From Aeromicrobium flavum (GTDB lineage: Bacteria > Actinomycetota > Actinomycetes > Propionibacteriales > Nocardioidaceae): a stretch of DNA of 64,000 bases. The notes beneath the pieces are model-generated. The model was given only the letters and a program-made list of their open reading frames with translations. It made no database searches and had not been told where the DNA came from. The position numbers were made by a program, and so were the translations under genes. The first letter of the stretch is position 1. The number at the start of each line of letters is the position of its first letter. The DNA lies in assembly GCF_007992115.1 (NCBI RefSeq), contig NZ_BJZQ01000013.1, positions 1 to 64,000 of the forward strand, written 5' to 3'. This document shows positions 7,145-16,016 of the stretch, in pieces.

Positions 7145-8718
7145 GTGTCGGACCAGAGGTCCTCCTCGCCGTCGGGCAGCAGCAGCACCCGGTCGGGCTC
7201 CAGCGCGTGCACCGCGCCCTCGTCGTGGGTGACCAGCACGATGGCGCCCTCGTAGGAGCGGATCGCCGCCAGCACCTCCTCGCGAGACGCGGGGTCGAGG
7301 TTGTTGGTGGGCTCGTCGAGCAGCAGCACGTTCGCCGACGACACGATCAGGCTGGCCAGCGCCAGGCGGGTCTTCTCGCCACCGGAGAGCACGCCGGCAG
7401 GCTTCGCGGTGTCGTCTCCGGTGAACAGGAACGAGCCCAGGACGCTGCGCGCCTCGGCGTCGTTCAGGTGCGGCGCGGCGCTCTGCATGTTCTCCAGCAC
7501 GGTGCGCGAGGTGTCGAGCGTCTCGTGCTCCTGGGCGTAGTAGCCGACCTTGAGGCCGTGGCCTGGGATGATCTCGCCGGTGTCGGCCCGGTCGGCGCCG
7601 CCGAGGAGGCGCAGCAGGGTGGTCTTGCCCGCACCGTTGAGGCCGAGCACGACGACGCGGCTGCCGCGGTCGATCGCCAGGTCGACGTCGGTGAAGATCT
7701 CCAGCGAGCCGTAGGACTTCGACAGCCCGGTGGCCATGAGCGGGGTCTTGCCGCACGCGGCGGGCTTCGGGAACGCGATCTTGGCGACCTTGTCGACGGC
7801 GCGCACGTCCTCCAGCCCCGCCATCATCTTCTCGGCGCGCTTGAGCATCTGCTGCGCCGCGGTCGCCTTGGAGGCCTTCGCGCGCATGCGGTTGCCCTGG
7901 TCGATCAAGCGCTCGGCCTGCTTCATGGCGTTGGCGCGGTCACGCTTGCGGCGGGCCTCGTCGGCCTCGCGCTGCTTGAGGTACGGGCGCCAGCCCATGT
8001 TGTAGATGTCGATGACGCCGCGGTTGGCGTCGAGGTAGAAGACCTTGTTGACGGTCTCCTCGACGAGGTCGACGTCGTGGCTGATGATCACCAGTCCGCC
8101 GGAGAAGCTCTTCAGGAAGCCACGCAACCAGACAATGGAGTCGGCGTCCAGGTGGTTGGTGGGCTCGTCGAGCAGCAGGATGTCGGCATCCGAGAACAGG
8201 ATGCGCGCCAGCTCGATGCGACGGCGCTGACCACCTGACAGCGTGCTCAGCGGCTGCTCGAGGACCCGTTCGGGCAGGCCGAGCGCCATGGCGATCGTCG
8301 CCGCCTCGGACTCGGCCGCGTAGCCGCCGCCGGCGCCGAACTCGGCATCGGCGCGGGAGTAGCGACGCATCGCGTCCTCGGCCAGCGCCGAGTCCTCCGA
8401 GGCCATCTCCTTCTCGGCCTTGCGCATCTTGCGCAGCGCCTCGTCCAGCCCGCGGGCCGCGAGGATGCGGTCGCGTGCGGTGACGCTGGGGTCGCCGACG
8501 CGAGGATCCTGCGGCAGGTAGCCGACGGTGCCCGTACGGGTGATCGTGCCCTTGGCGGGCTCGCCGCCGGCACCGGCCAGCATCTTCGTGAGGGTGGTCT
8601 TGCCGGCGCCGTTGCGGCCGACGAGGCCGATCTTGTCGCCCTTGGCGACCTGGAAGGAGACGTCGGACATCAGGACGCGCGCGCCGAAGCGCAGCTCCAC
8701 GTGGGAAGCGGTGATCAT
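7117..8718 (-). CDS. ABC-F family ATP-binding protein
   Basis: 533 residues with two ABC ATPase domains in one chain and no membrane segment. Walker A motifs are GRNGAGKT (34-41) and GLNGAGKT (about 355-362); both domains have L-S-G-G signatures and L-L-L-D-E-P-T-N Walker B motifs. A charged linker (about 240-300) corresponds to the P-site tRNA interaction motif. ABC-F proteins act on ribosomes as translation factors (EttA/Uup type) or in antibiotic protection; the sequence alone does not separate these. The gene is preceded by a 232-base gap carrying a long inverted repeat, and its 3' end overlaps the SURF1 gene. Confidence 0.92.
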   Translation of the reverse strand: MITASHVELRFGARVLMSDVSFQVAKGDKIGLVGRNGAGKTTLTKMLAGAGGEPAKGTITRTGTVGYLPQDPRVGDPSVTARDRILAARGLDEALRKMRKAEKEMASEDSALAEDAMRRYSRADAEFGAGGGYAAESEAATIAMALGLPERVLEQPLSTLSGGQRRRIELARILFSDADILLLDEPTNHLDADSIVWLRGFLKSFSGGLVIISHDVDLVEETVNKVFYLDANRGVIDIYNMGWRPYLKQREADEARRKRDRANAMKQAERLIDQGNRMRAKASKATAAQQMLKRAEKMMAGLEDVRAVDKVAKIAFPKPAACGKTPLMATGLSKSYGSLEIFTDVDLAIDRGSRVVVLGLNGAGKTTLLRLLGGADRADTGEIIPGHGLKVGYYAQEHETLDTSRTVLENMQSAAPHLNDAEARSVLGSFLFTGDDTAKPAGVLSGGEKTRLALASLIVSSANVLLLDEPTNNLDPASREEVLAAIRSYEGAIVLVTHDEGAVHALEPDRVLLLPDGEEDLWSDTYADLVSLA

Positions 8719-8861
8719 GGGGAGTCTTTCGAGGTGAGTACGAACGGGTGACGGGGCGTGCTCACGTCACAGCAACAGGGGATGACTCACTCCTCCATGC
8801 TACGGGTCGAGGCACCCGGGCGACGAATCGCGCGGATGACGCACGAACGCCCACCCCTCCC

Positions 8862-8922
8862 GACTTTTGGAAACGGATTCACGTCCCGAACGGTCAAAGA
8901 CGTGGATCCGGTTCCAAAAGTG
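8862..8922. repeat. 61-bp imperfect inverted repeat (hairpin) after the suf operon
   Basis: Two 24-base arms, 8862-8885 and 8899-8922, pair at 21 of 24 positions around a 13-base loop; flanking CCCCTCC and GGAGAAGGGG can extend the stem imperfectly. It sits just downstream of the last suf gene (stop 8951) and upstream of the ABC-F gene. It may terminate suf transcription, although no T-run follows on the minus strand; a dispersed palindromic repeat is the alternative. Confidence 0.7.
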
Positions 8923-8950
8923 GAGAAGGGGGGCGGAGTCGGCGGCTGGG

Positions 8951-9310
8951 TCAGCCGATGTTGAAGCCGAGGGCGCGCAGCATCTCGCGGCCGTCGTCGG
9001 TGATCTTGTCCGGGCCCCACGGCGGCATCCAGACCCACTCGATCCGGAAGTCGTTGACGAGGCCGTCGAGCGCGGCACGGGTCTGGTCCTCGATGACGTC
9101 GGTCAGCGGGCAGGCCGCGGAGGTGAGCGTCATCTGCAGGATCGTGTTGCTGTGCTCGTCGGTGTGGACACCATAGACGAGGCCCAGGTCGACGACGTTG
9201 ATCCCCAGCTCGGGGTCGACGACGTCCTTCATCGCCTCCCAGATGTCCTCGTCGCTGGTGGCGCCGGGCTGCACGGTGACGTCGGGCAGGTCGCTGTGGT
9301 CGGTGGTCAT
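8951..9310 (-). CDS. sufT: SufT-type Fe-S assembly protein (MIP18/DUF59 family)
   Basis: 119 residues. The DUF59/MIP18 core is seen as D-V-V-D-P-E-L-G-I-N-V-V-D-L-G-L-V-Y followed by a cysteine in T-S-A-A-C-P-L-T. This small family acts as a carrier or accessory factor in Fe-S protein maturation and is the normal last gene of actinobacterial suf operons. The ATG overlaps the sufU stop (ATGA). The extension W-V-W-M-P-P-W-G-P-D-K-I is typical of the SufT branch. The symbol follows common usage; the biochemical role is less settled than for the other Suf proteins. Confidence 0.88.
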   Translation of the reverse strand: MTTDHSDLPDVTVQPGATSDEDIWEAMKDVVDPELGINVVDLGLVYGVHTDEHSNTILQMTLTSAACPLTDVIEDQTRAALDGLVNDFRIEWVWMPPWGPDKITDDGREMLRALGFNIG

Positions 9311-9762
9311 GAGTCCTCCTTGGCCGAGGCTTGCGCCACGGCATCCTTCCAGGCCATCCAGGACAGCAGGGCGCACTTGACGCGTGCGGGGAACTGGGCG
9401 ACGCCGGCGAAGGCGATCCCGTCCTCGAGCACGTCCTCGTCAGGTTCGACCTGACCGCGGCCCTGCATGAGCTCCTGGAAGGCATTCAGTGTGGTCAGTG
9501 CGTCGTCGACGTCCTTGCCGACGACCAGGTCGTTGAGCACCGAGGCCGAGGCCTGGCTGATGGAGCAGCCGACGGAGTCGTACGACACGTCGGCGACACG
9601 GCTCCCCTCGAGATGCACGCGCAGCGTGATCTCGTCGCCGCAGGTCGGGTTGACGTGGTGGACCTCGGCCCCGAAGGGCTCACGCAGGCCCGCACCGTGC
9701 GGATGCTTGTAGTGGTCCAGGATGATCTCCTGGTACAGCGCATCGACGTTGGAAGCGTTCAT
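9307..9762 (-). CDS. sufU: SufU, zinc-dependent sulfurtransferase of the SUF system
   Basis: 151 residues of the IscU-like fold. The three metal-binding cysteines are in N-P-T-C-G-D, S-V-G-C-S-I-S-Q-A-S-A-S and V-K-C-A-L-L; the characteristic SufU insertion lies between the last two. SufU takes persulfide sulfur from SufS and passes it to the SufBCD scaffold. The start is separated from the sufS stop by two bases, and the 3' end overlaps sufT (ATGA), so translation is coupled in both directions. Confidence 0.94.
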   Translation of the reverse strand: MNASNVDALYQEIILDHYKHPHGAGLREPFGAEVHHVNPTCGDEITLRVHLEGSRVADVSYDSVGCSISQASASVLNDLVVGKDVDDALTTLNAFQELMQGRGQVEPDEDVLEDGIAFAGVAQFPARVKCALLSWMAWKDAVAQASAKEDS

Positions 9763-9764
9763 TC

Positions 9765-10997
9765 TCAGGCTCCGAAGTACGACTGGGTGTGGCGGATCCC
9801 CGCGACGAGCGCGTCGATCTCGGCCTCGGTCGTGTACAGGTAGAACGACGCGCGCGTCGTGGACTGGACGCCGAAGCACTGGTGCAGCGGCTTGGCGCAG
9901 TGGTGGCCCGCACGGACCGCGACGCCCTGCGAGTCGAGCAGCTGCGCCACGTCGTGGGGATGGACCCCGTCGATGGTGAAGCTGATCGCTCCCCCGCGGT
10001 CGACGGGCTCCTTCGGGCCGACGATCGTGACGCCGGGCAGCTCGTTCATCGCGCTGAGCGCGTACGCCGTGATCTGCTGCTCGTGCGCCGCGACGTTCTC
10101 CATGCCGAGGTCGGTCAGGTAGTCGACCGCGGCACCGAGTCCGACCGACTGCGCGATCGGCGGCGTGCCCGCCTCGAACCGGTGCGGCGGAGCGGCGAAG
10201 GTCGTGCGCTCCATCGACACGGTCTCGATCATCTCGCCGCCACCGAGGAACGGCGGCAGCTCGGCGAGCAGGTCGTAGCGACCCCACAGGACGCCGATGC
10301 CAGTCGGACCGACCATCTTGTGTCCGGTGAAGGCGACGAAGTCGGCACCCAGGGCGGCCACGTCGACCGGCAGCTGGGGCACCGCCTGCGACGCGTCGAT
10401 GACGACCAGCGCGCCCACCTCGTGGGCACGTCGGACGATCTCGGCGACGGGGTTGATCGTGCCCAGCATGTTCGAGACCCACGTGACCGCGACGACCTTG
10501 GTGCGCTCGGTCAGCGTGTGCGAGTCGAGGTCGAGACGCCCCTCGGGCGTGACGCCGTACCAGCGCAGGTCGGCACCCGTGCGCTGCGCGAGCAGCTGCC
10601 ACGGCACGAGGTTGGAGTGGTGCTCCATCTGGGTCACCACGACCTCGTCGCCGGCACCGACCCGGCCGCCGTCCCCGAGGACGCGCGCCACCAGGTTCAG
10701 CGCCTCGGACGCGTTCTTGGTGAACACGACCTCCTCGCGACGCGGGGCGCCGATGAAGGCCGCCACCTTGTCGCGACCCAGCTCGAAGGCCTCGCTGGCC
10801 TCCGCGCCGAGCTGGTGCATCGCCCGGGCGACGTTCGCGTTGTGCTCGAGGTAGTGGCGCTCGATCGCCTCGACGACCTGACGCGGCTTCTGCGACGTGT
10901 TGGCGCTGTCCAGGTACACGAGCGGACGATCGCCCGCCATGGTCCTGGAGAGGATCGGGAAATCCTTGCGGATCGCCTCGACGTCGAAGCCGGTCAT
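9765..10997 (-). CDS. sufS: SufS cysteine desulfurase
   Basis: 410 residues, a group II cysteine desulfurase. The PLP lysine lies in V-A-F-T-G-H-K-M-V-G-P-T-G-I-G, the PLP-stacking histidine in T-Q-M-E-H-H-S-N, and the catalytic cysteine in A-V-R-A-G-H-H-C-A-K-P-L near the C-terminus. It mobilises sulfur from cysteine as a persulfide for SufU. It starts two bases after the sufC stop and is followed by sufU after two bases. Length and all motifs are normal. Confidence 0.96.
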   Translation of the reverse strand: MTGFDVEAIRKDFPILSRTMAGDRPLVYLDSANTSQKPRQVVEAIERHYLEHNANVARAMHQLGAEASEAFELGRDKVAAFIGAPRREEVVFTKNASEALNLVARVLGDGGRVGAGDEVVVTQMEHHSNLVPWQLLAQRTGADLRWYGVTPEGRLDLDSHTLTERTKVVAVTWVSNMLGTINPVAEIVRRAHEVGALVVIDASQAVPQLPVDVAALGADFVAFTGHKMVGPTGIGVLWGRYDLLAELPPFLGGGEMIETVSMERTTFAAPPHRFEAGTPPIAQSVGLGAAVDYLTDLGMENVAAHEQQITAYALSAMNELPGVTIVGPKEPVDRGGAISFTIDGVHPHDVAQLLDSQGVAVRAGHHCAKPLHQCFGVQSTTRASFYLYTTEAEIDALVAGIRHTQSYFGA

Positions 10998-10999
10998 GA

Positions 11000-11758
11000 T
11001 CAGACGGCCGCCTTCGTGAACTTGTCGTAGCCCTCGGCCTCGAGCAGCTCTGCGAGCTCGCGGCCACCGGTCTCGGCCAGGCGGCCCGCGACGAACACGT
11101 GCACGTAGTCGGGCTCGATGTAGTTCAGGATGCGCGTGTAGTGCGTGATCAGCAGCACGCCACGGTCGCCCTGGGCCGAGTAGCGGTTGACGCCGTCGGA
11201 GACGACGCGCAGGGCGTCGATGTCCAGGCCGGAGTCGGTCTCGTCGAGCACCGCGAACTTCGGGTTGAGCAGCTCGAGCTGGGCGATCTCGTGGCGCTTC
11301 TTCTCGCCGCCGGAGAAGCCCTCGTTGACCGAGCGCGACGAGAACGACGGGTCGAGCGTCATCCGCTCGAGCGCGGCGTTGACGTCCTTGACCCACGTGC
11401 GCAGCTTGGGGGCCTCGCCGTCGATGGCGGTCTTGGCGGTGCGCAGGAAGTTCGCGACCGACACGCCCGGGATCTCGACCGGGTACTGCATCGCGAGGAA
11501 CAGGCCCGCGCGGGCGCGCTCATCGACGCTCAGCTCGAGGATGTTCTGGCCGTCGAGGAGGACCTCGCCGTCGGTGATCTGGTACTTCGGGTGTCCGGCG
11601 ATCGAGTACGCGAGGGTGGACTTGCCGGAGCCGTTCGGGCCCATGATGGCGTGGACCTCGCCGGAGTTGATGGTCAGATCGACGCCGCGGAGGATCTCCT
11701 TGGCGCCGTCCTCGGTGTCGACGGACACGTGGAGGTTCTTGATCTCCAGGGTGCTCAT
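11000..11758 (-). CDS. sufC: SufC, ATPase of the SufBCD scaffold
   Basis: 252 residues: Walker A GPNGSGKS (40-47), signature F-S-G-G-E-K-K-R, and the Walker B variant A-V-L-D-E-T-D-S-G-L-D that is diagnostic for SufC. It powers Fe-S assembly on SufB/SufD in the cytosol. The ATG overlaps the stop of the Rieske-type gene by ATGA, and sufS follows after two bases. Assignment is certain from the motifs and the position between sufD and sufS. Confidence 0.97.
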   Translation of the reverse strand: MSTLEIKNLHVSVDTEDGAKEILRGVDLTINSGEVHAIMGPNGSGKSTLAYSIAGHPKYQITDGEVLLDGQNILELSVDERARAGLFLAMQYPVEIPGVSVANFLRTAKTAIDGEAPKLRTWVKDVNAALERMTLDPSFSSRSVNEGFSGGEKKRHEIAQLELLNPKFAVLDETDSGLDIDALRVVSDGVNRYSAQGDRGVLLITHYTRILNYIEPDYVHVFVAGRLAETGGRELAELLEAEGYDKFTKAAV

Positions 11759-12081
11759 GCGTTTTCTCCTTGGTTGGGGAGGTCGACCCAGACGGTCTCT
11801 CCCTCGATCTTGGTCTGGTAGACGGGGACCGGTTCGGTGGCCGGCAGGCCCAGGGCCTTGCCGGTGCGCAGGTCGAAGCGCGACCCGTGCAGGAAGCACT
11901 CGATCTCGCAGCCCTCGACGTCGCCGTCGGACAGCGGGATCTCGGCGTGCGAGCACCAGTCCTGGATGCAGTAGACGGTGTCGCCGTCACGCACCAGGGC
12001 CAGGTCGTGGCCCTCGAACTCGATGCCGAGCGCCGCGCCCTCGGGGACGTCGGCGAGCTTCGCGACCTCCTGGAAGGTCAT
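11755..12081 (-). CDS. Rieske-type [2Fe-2S] ferredoxin of the suf operon
   Basis: 108 residues. The Rieske cluster ligands are W-C-S-H-A-E and E-C-F-L-H-G, i.e. C-x-H and C-x2-H 16 residues apart, as in non-heme dioxygenase ferredoxins. The gene is embedded between sufD and sufC with ATGA overlaps on both sides, so it belongs to the SUF machinery; in actinobacteria this position regularly carries such a protein. Its job is inferred to be electron supply during cluster assembly. No oxygenase component is nearby, which argues against a catabolic role. Confidence 0.9.
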   Translation of the reverse strand: MTFQEVAKLADVPEGAALGIEFEGHDLALVRDGDTVYCIQDWCSHAEIPLSDGDVEGCEIECFLHGSRFDLRTGKALGLPATEPVPVYQTKIEGETVWVDLPNQGENA

Positions 12082-13268
12082 GCAGTCACCGCCGCAGGGT
12101 TGCCGACCACCGTGGCCAGCTCGTCCTCGATGGCGGACATGAGGCGCTCCTGCAGGTCCTCGACACCGATCCGACGGATGATGTCGTTGAAGAACCCGTG
12201 GACCACGAGGCGCTTGGCCTCGGTGGGGTCGATGCCGCGGCTCTGCAGGTAGAACAGGTGCTCGTCGTCGAAGCGACCCGTGGTGGACGCGTGACCGGCG
12301 CCGGCGATGTCGCCGGTCTCGATCTCGAGGTTCGGCACGGAGTCGGCGCGGGCGCCGTCGGTCAGGACGAGGTTGTCGTTCTGCTCGAACGTGTCGATGC
12401 CCTCGGCGATCTTGCGGATCAGGACGTTGCCGATCCACACGGTGTGCGCGTCCTGGCCCTGCAGCGCGCCCTTGTACTCGACGTTGCTGCGGGTGCGCGG
12501 CGCCGTGTGGTCGACGAACTGGCGGTGCTCGAGGTGCTGGCCGGCGTCGGCGAAGTAGATGCCGAGCAGGTCGACGCTGCCGCCGGGGCCCCGGTAGTCG
12601 ACATTGGTCGACGAGCGGACGAGGTCGCCGCCGAGCGTGAACTCGAAGAAGCGCACCGCCGCGTCACGACCGACGCTGATGCCGTTCTGGACCGCGTGGA
12701 CGGTGTCGTCGTTCCAGTCGGCCAGGTTGACGACGTCGAGCTGCGCGCCGTCGCCCACCACGTAGGTGACCGTGGAGGCGTAGGTGGCCGAGCCGACGTG
12801 GTCGAACGTGATCGTGGCCTTCGAGAAGGGCGCGACCTTGACCACGACGTGGCCCCACACCGTCTGCTCGGTGGACGAGCCGCTGAGGACGATCCGCGCG
12901 GGCGAGTCCAGCTCGCCGTCGATCGTCAGCAGGGTCGCTCCCCCGGAGTTCTCCACCGCGAGCGCCGAGAGGCGGTCGAGCGGCGCGATGCCGCCGATCG
13001 CCTTGGCCTCGTCGGTGGTGATCGTCGTCAGCGTGGCGCCGGCGGGGAGCTCGTCCTTCCACTCCAGGCACGCGTCGGACGGCTCGCCGTCGAGCAGCCC
13101 ACGCAGCCGCTTGAGCGGGGTGAAGCGCCAGATCTCCTCCAGGCCCGTGGGCTTGGGGTGGTCGGCGACGTCGTACGACGGCTCGGGGTGCAGGTGGCTC
13201 TGGACGTGGTCCAGCTCCAGCGCCGCCGCCATCTGGTTGCCGGTTCCCTCAACAGTTGCGGTCGTCAT
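12078..13268 (-). CDS. sufD: SufD, scaffold subunit of SufBCD
   Basis: 396 residues. The C-terminal beta-helix domain common to SufB and SufD is clear ([39 protein letters not shown]). The N-terminal part is divergent, as normal for SufD. With SufB and SufC it forms the scaffold on which the cluster is built. It overlaps the sufB stop (ATGA) at its start and the Rieske gene at its end. Confidence 0.95.
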   Translation of the reverse strand: MTTATVEGTGNQMAAALELDHVQSHLHPEPSYDVADHPKPTGLEEIWRFTPLKRLRGLLDGEPSDACLEWKDELPAGATLTTITTDEAKAIGGIAPLDRLSALAVENSGGATLLTIDGELDSPARIVLSGSSTEQTVWGHVVVKVAPFSKATITFDHVGSATYASTVTYVVGDGAQLDVVNLADWNDDTVHAVQNGISVGRDAAVRFFEFTLGGDLVRSSTNVDYRGPGGSVDLLGIYFADAGQHLEHRQFVDHTAPRTRSNVEYKGALQGQDAHTVWIGNVLIRKIAEGIDTFEQNDNLVLTDGARADSVPNLEIETGDIAGAGHASTTGRFDDEHLFYLQSRGIDPTEAKRLVVHGFFNDIIRRIGVEDLQERLMSAIEDELATVVGNPAAVTA

Positions 13269-14701
13269 CCGACAGCGCCCTCCATTTGCAGCTCGATGAG
13301 TCGGTTCAGCTCCAGCGCGTACTCCATCGGCAGCTCGCGCGCGATGGGCTCGACGAAGCCGCGGACGATCATCGCCATGGCCTCGTCCTCCTCCATGCCT
13401 CGCTGCATGAAGTAGAAGAGCTGGTCGTCGCTGACCTTGGAGACGGTCGCCTCGTGGCCGAGGGTCACGTCGTCCTCGCGGACGTCGACGTACGGGTACG
13501 TGTCGGAGCGGCTGATCTGGTCGACCAGCAGGGCGTCGCACTTGACGGTGCTGGCCGAGCCGTAGGCGCCCTCGTTGACCTGGAGCAGGCCGCGGTAGGA
13601 CGTGCGGCCGCCGCCACGGGCGACGGACTTGCTCAGGATCGAGCTGGACGTGTTCGGCGCGACGTGCACCATCTTGGCGCCGGTGTCCTGGTACTGGCCC
13701 TCGCCGGCGAAGGCGATGGACAGCGTCTCGCCCTTGGCCTGCTCGCCCATGAGGTAGACGGCCGGGTACTTCATCGTGACCTTGGAGCCGATGTTGCCGT
13801 CGACCCACTCCATCGTGGCGCCGGCCTCGCAGGTGGCGCGCTTGGTGACGAGGTTGTACACGTTGTTCGACCAGTTCTGGATCGTCGTGTAGCGGACGCG
13901 GGCGCCCTTCTTGACGATGATCTCGACGACGGCCGAGTGCAGCGAGTCGGTCTTGTAGATCGGCGCGGTGCAGCCCTCGACGTAGTGGATGTAGGAATCC
14001 TCGTCGGCGATGATCAGCGTGCGCTCGAACTGGCCCATGTTCTCGGTGTTGATCCGGAAGTAGGCCTGCAGCGGGATGTCGACGTGGACGCCCTTGGGCA
14101 CGTAGATGAACGAGCCACCGGACCACACGGACGTGTTCAGCGCGGCGAACTTGTTGTCGCCGACGGGGATGACGGTGCCGAAGTACTCCTCGAAGAGCTC
14201 GGGGTGCTCCTTCAGCGCGGTGTCGGTGTCGAGGAAGATGACGCCCTGCTGCTCCAGGTCCTCACGGATCTGGTGGTAGACGACCTCGGACTCGTACTGC
14301 GCGGCGACGCCCGAGACGAGGCGCTGCTTCTCGGCCTCGGGGATGCCGAGGCGGTCGTACGTGTTCTTGATGTCCTCGGGGAGCTCCTCCCACGTGGTCG
14401 CCTGCTTCTCGGTCGACCGGACGAAGTACTTGATGTTGTCGAAGTCAATCTGGTCCAGATCGGCGCCCCACGTCGGCATCGGCTTGCGGTTGAAGAGCTT
14501 GAGGCCCTTCAGGCGCAGGTCGAGCATCCACTGGGGCTCGTTCTTCTTGGCCGAGATGTCGCGCACGACGGCCTCGCTGAGCCCGCGCTGCGCGCTGGCT
14601 CCGGCGACGTCGGCATCGTGCCAGCCGAACTCGTAGTTGCCGACCTCCTTGAGACCCGGGTTCAGGTCTTCGATCGAGGTCGTGTCGTTCGTGGTCGTCA
14701 T
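13265..14701 (-). CDS. sufB: SufB, Fe-S cluster scaffold protein
   Basis: 478 residues, the usual SufB length. Recognised by [19 protein letters not shown], the A-T-C-E-A-G-A region, V-K-C-D-A-L-L-V and [10 protein letters not shown]. The cysteine in V-K-C-D is the equivalent of the sulfur-accepting residue of SufB. First structural gene after sufR; its ATG overlaps the sufR stop (ATGA), so the repressor and the machinery are made from one coupled message. No intein is present, in contrast to mycobacterial SufB. Confidence 0.97.
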   Translation of the reverse strand: MTTTNDTTSIEDLNPGLKEVGNYEFGWHDADVAGASAQRGLSEAVVRDISAKKNEPQWMLDLRLKGLKLFNRKPMPTWGADLDQIDFDNIKYFVRSTEKQATTWEELPEDIKNTYDRLGIPEAEKQRLVSGVAAQYESEVVYHQIREDLEQQGVIFLDTDTALKEHPELFEEYFGTVIPVGDNKFAALNTSVWSGGSFIYVPKGVHVDIPLQAYFRINTENMGQFERTLIIADEDSYIHYVEGCTAPIYKTDSLHSAVVEIIVKKGARVRYTTIQNWSNNVYNLVTKRATCEAGATMEWVDGNIGSKVTMKYPAVYLMGEQAKGETLSIAFAGEGQYQDTGAKMVHVAPNTSSSILSKSVARGGGRTSYRGLLQVNEGAYGSASTVKCDALLVDQISRSDTYPYVDVREDDVTLGHEATVSKVSDDQLFYFMQRGMEEDEAMAMIVRGFVEPIARELPMEYALELNRLIELQMEGAVG

Positions 14702-15399
14702 GACGACTCCCCTTCGTGGTGGGACACAGCGGTGGTGATGGTGGTCTGGGTGGCGCGGGGCAGGTGCGTGGTGCACACGCCGTCCCCGTGCGCGATCGTG
14801 GCGAGGCGCTGCACGTGCGAGCCCAGGAGCTCGGCGAACACCTCGGTCTCGGCCTCGCACAGCTGCGGGAACTCCTCGGCGACGTGGGCCACCGGGCAGT
14901 GGTGCTGGCAGATCTGCTCGCCGAGCGGGGTCGAGCTGGCCGAGGCGGCGAAGCCGTCGTCGGTCAGGGCCTTGGCCAGGACGGACGCCTGGTCCTCGAC
15001 GGGGATGTCGGCCAGCAGCGTCGCGTAGCGGTGGCGGAAGTCGGCCAGCCGGTGGCGGGCGAAGTCCATGACCGCGGCGTCGCCCCCGGTGGCGCGCAGG
15101 AAGCGCAGCGCGTCAGCGGCCAGGTCGTCGTAGGAGTGCGCGAACGTGTCGCGACCGGCGGCGGTCAGGGCGAAGACCCGGGCCGGGCGGCCGCGGCGAC
15201 GCTCGCCGCGGATGCGCTCCTCGCGGGAGTCGACCAGGCCCTGTTCGACGAGGTGCTCGAGGTGACGGCGGACGGCCGCCGGGGTGAGACCGAGGCGGGT
15301 GGCGAGGCTCGTGGCGGTGCTCGGGCCGTTCTCCAGGATGCTCTCGGCGACGCGATCACGCGTCGAGAGGTCGTCGACGGGCGACACCTCTCGATCCAT
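14698..15399 (-). CDS. sufR: SufR, Fe-S sensing transcriptional repressor of the suf operon
   Basis: 233 residues from ATG 15399. A winged helix-turn-helix ([20 protein letters not shown]) lies near the N-terminus, and a cysteine cluster C-Q-H-H-C-P-x12-C plus a further C-T-T-H near the C-terminus would ligate an Fe-S cluster. SufR represses suf genes when its cluster is intact. An in-frame GTG at 15414 could add five residues, but a CAAC-N6-GTTG palindrome begins at that codon, which favours the ATG. The stop overlaps sufB. The gene diverges from the lipoprotein gene at 15498. Confidence 0.9.
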   Translation of the reverse strand: MDREVSPVDDLSTRDRVAESILENGPSTATSLATRLGLTPAAVRRHLEHLVEQGLVDSREERIRGERRRGRPARVFALTAAGRDTFAHSYDDLAADALRFLRATGGDAAVMDFARHRLADFRHRYATLLADIPVEDQASVLAKALTDDGFAASASSTPLGEQICQHHCPVAHVAEEFPQLCEAETEVFAELLGSHVQRLATIAHGDGVCTTHLPRATQTTITTAVSHHEGESS

Positions 15400-15413
15400 G
15401 CTCACGTATTTCA

Positions 15414-15427
15414 CAACGCCATTGTTG
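15414..15427. promoter_or_regulatory. Candidate SufR operator CAAC-N6-GTTG
   Basis: CAAC GCCATT GTTG is an exact match to the CAAC-N6-GTTG inverted repeat reported for cyanobacterial SufR. It is embedded in a second nested repeat (AACGC..GCGTT, 15415-15431) and lies 15 bases before the sufR ATG, where a bound repressor would block transcription of the whole operon. Confidence 0.6.
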
Positions 15428-15484
15428 CGTTAATGATTCCCCCGGTTCAACGAAGGGGAGCCTCACCGTGTCGCACATCATCAC

Positions 15485-15490
15485 TAGGAT
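15485..15490 (+). promoter_or_regulatory. -10 box of a leaderless promoter (lipoprotein gene)
   Basis: TAGGAT, seven bases before ATG 15498. It argues against the upstream in-frame GTG at 15468 as start. Confidence 0.55.
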
Positions 15491-15497
15491 CACTTCC

Positions 15498-16016
15498 ATG
15501 CTGACCAGGGGGATGCGCACGGTCACGTGCGCCATGGCCATGACGACCGCTCTCGTGCTGGGCGGATGCGGTGACGACGGCGACTCCGACCTGCCGGCCG
15601 CCAGCGCGCCGACCACGGCCGCATCCGGCGAGGACGAGGTCGTCGCCGTCCTGGAGGCCTTCTGGGCCGAGCGCGTGCGCGTGGAGTCGTCGGGACGGTA
15701 CGACACCGCCGACTTCTCCGGGGTCCTCAGCACCACGATGCTCGAGCCGCAGCGTCAGCAGTACCAGCAGTACGAGGAGACCGGCTTCCGTCGCGTGGGC
15801 AAGCCGCAGCTGCGCGACTACACCGCCGAGGTCGACGGGGACACCGCGGTGGCCACCGTGTGCGTCCAGGAGGACGAGTGGGGCGCCACCGCCGACGTCA
15901 AGATCGCCGAGCCGGAGCCCCAGGGCTGGTACCCCAGCAGCCACCGCCTCGAGCGCACCGGCGACGCGTGGCTGATCGTCGACGCCGCCGAGCCTCCCGC
16001 GGGCGTCTCGTGCTGA
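15498..16016 (+). CDS. Putative lipoprotein of unknown function
   Basis: 172 residues from ATG 15498. A lipoprotein signal peptide ends with the lipobox L-V-L-G-G-C at about residues 19-24; the mature chain begins C-G-D-D-G-D-S-D and has an acidic, Ala/Thr-rich linker before a compact domain (about 45-172). That domain, with an N-terminal V-V-A-V-L-E-A-F-W-A-E helix and later strands (D-T-A-V-A-T-V-C-V, A-W-L-I-V-D), has the look of an NTF2/SnoaL-like fold, but this is inference. It overlaps the next exported protein by seven bases. Function is unknown. Confidence 0.7.
   Translation: MLTRGMRTVTCAMAMTTALVLGGCGDDGDSDLPAASAPTTAASGEDEVVAVLEAFWAERVRVESSGRYDTADFSGVLSTTMLEPQRQQYQQYEETGFRRVGKPQLRDYTAEVDGDTAVATVCVQEDEWGATADVKIAEPEPQGWYPSSHRLERTGDAWLIVDAAEPPAGVSC

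Noticed and set aside
7117-8718. ABC-F protein as an antibiotic resistance gene
   Set aside because: The linker is not long enough or distinctive enough to tell a resistance type from a housekeeping translation factor; no specific claim can be supported.
8719-8861. Possible leader peptide and attenuator for the ABC-F gene
   Set aside because: Short frames such as GTG-started 7-codon peptides exist, but none has a properly spaced ribosome site and no terminator/antiterminator pair could be drawn.
11755-12081. Rieske protein as part of a ring-hydroxylating dioxygenase
   Set aside because: It is translationally coupled to sufD and sufC and no oxygenase subunits occur nearby.
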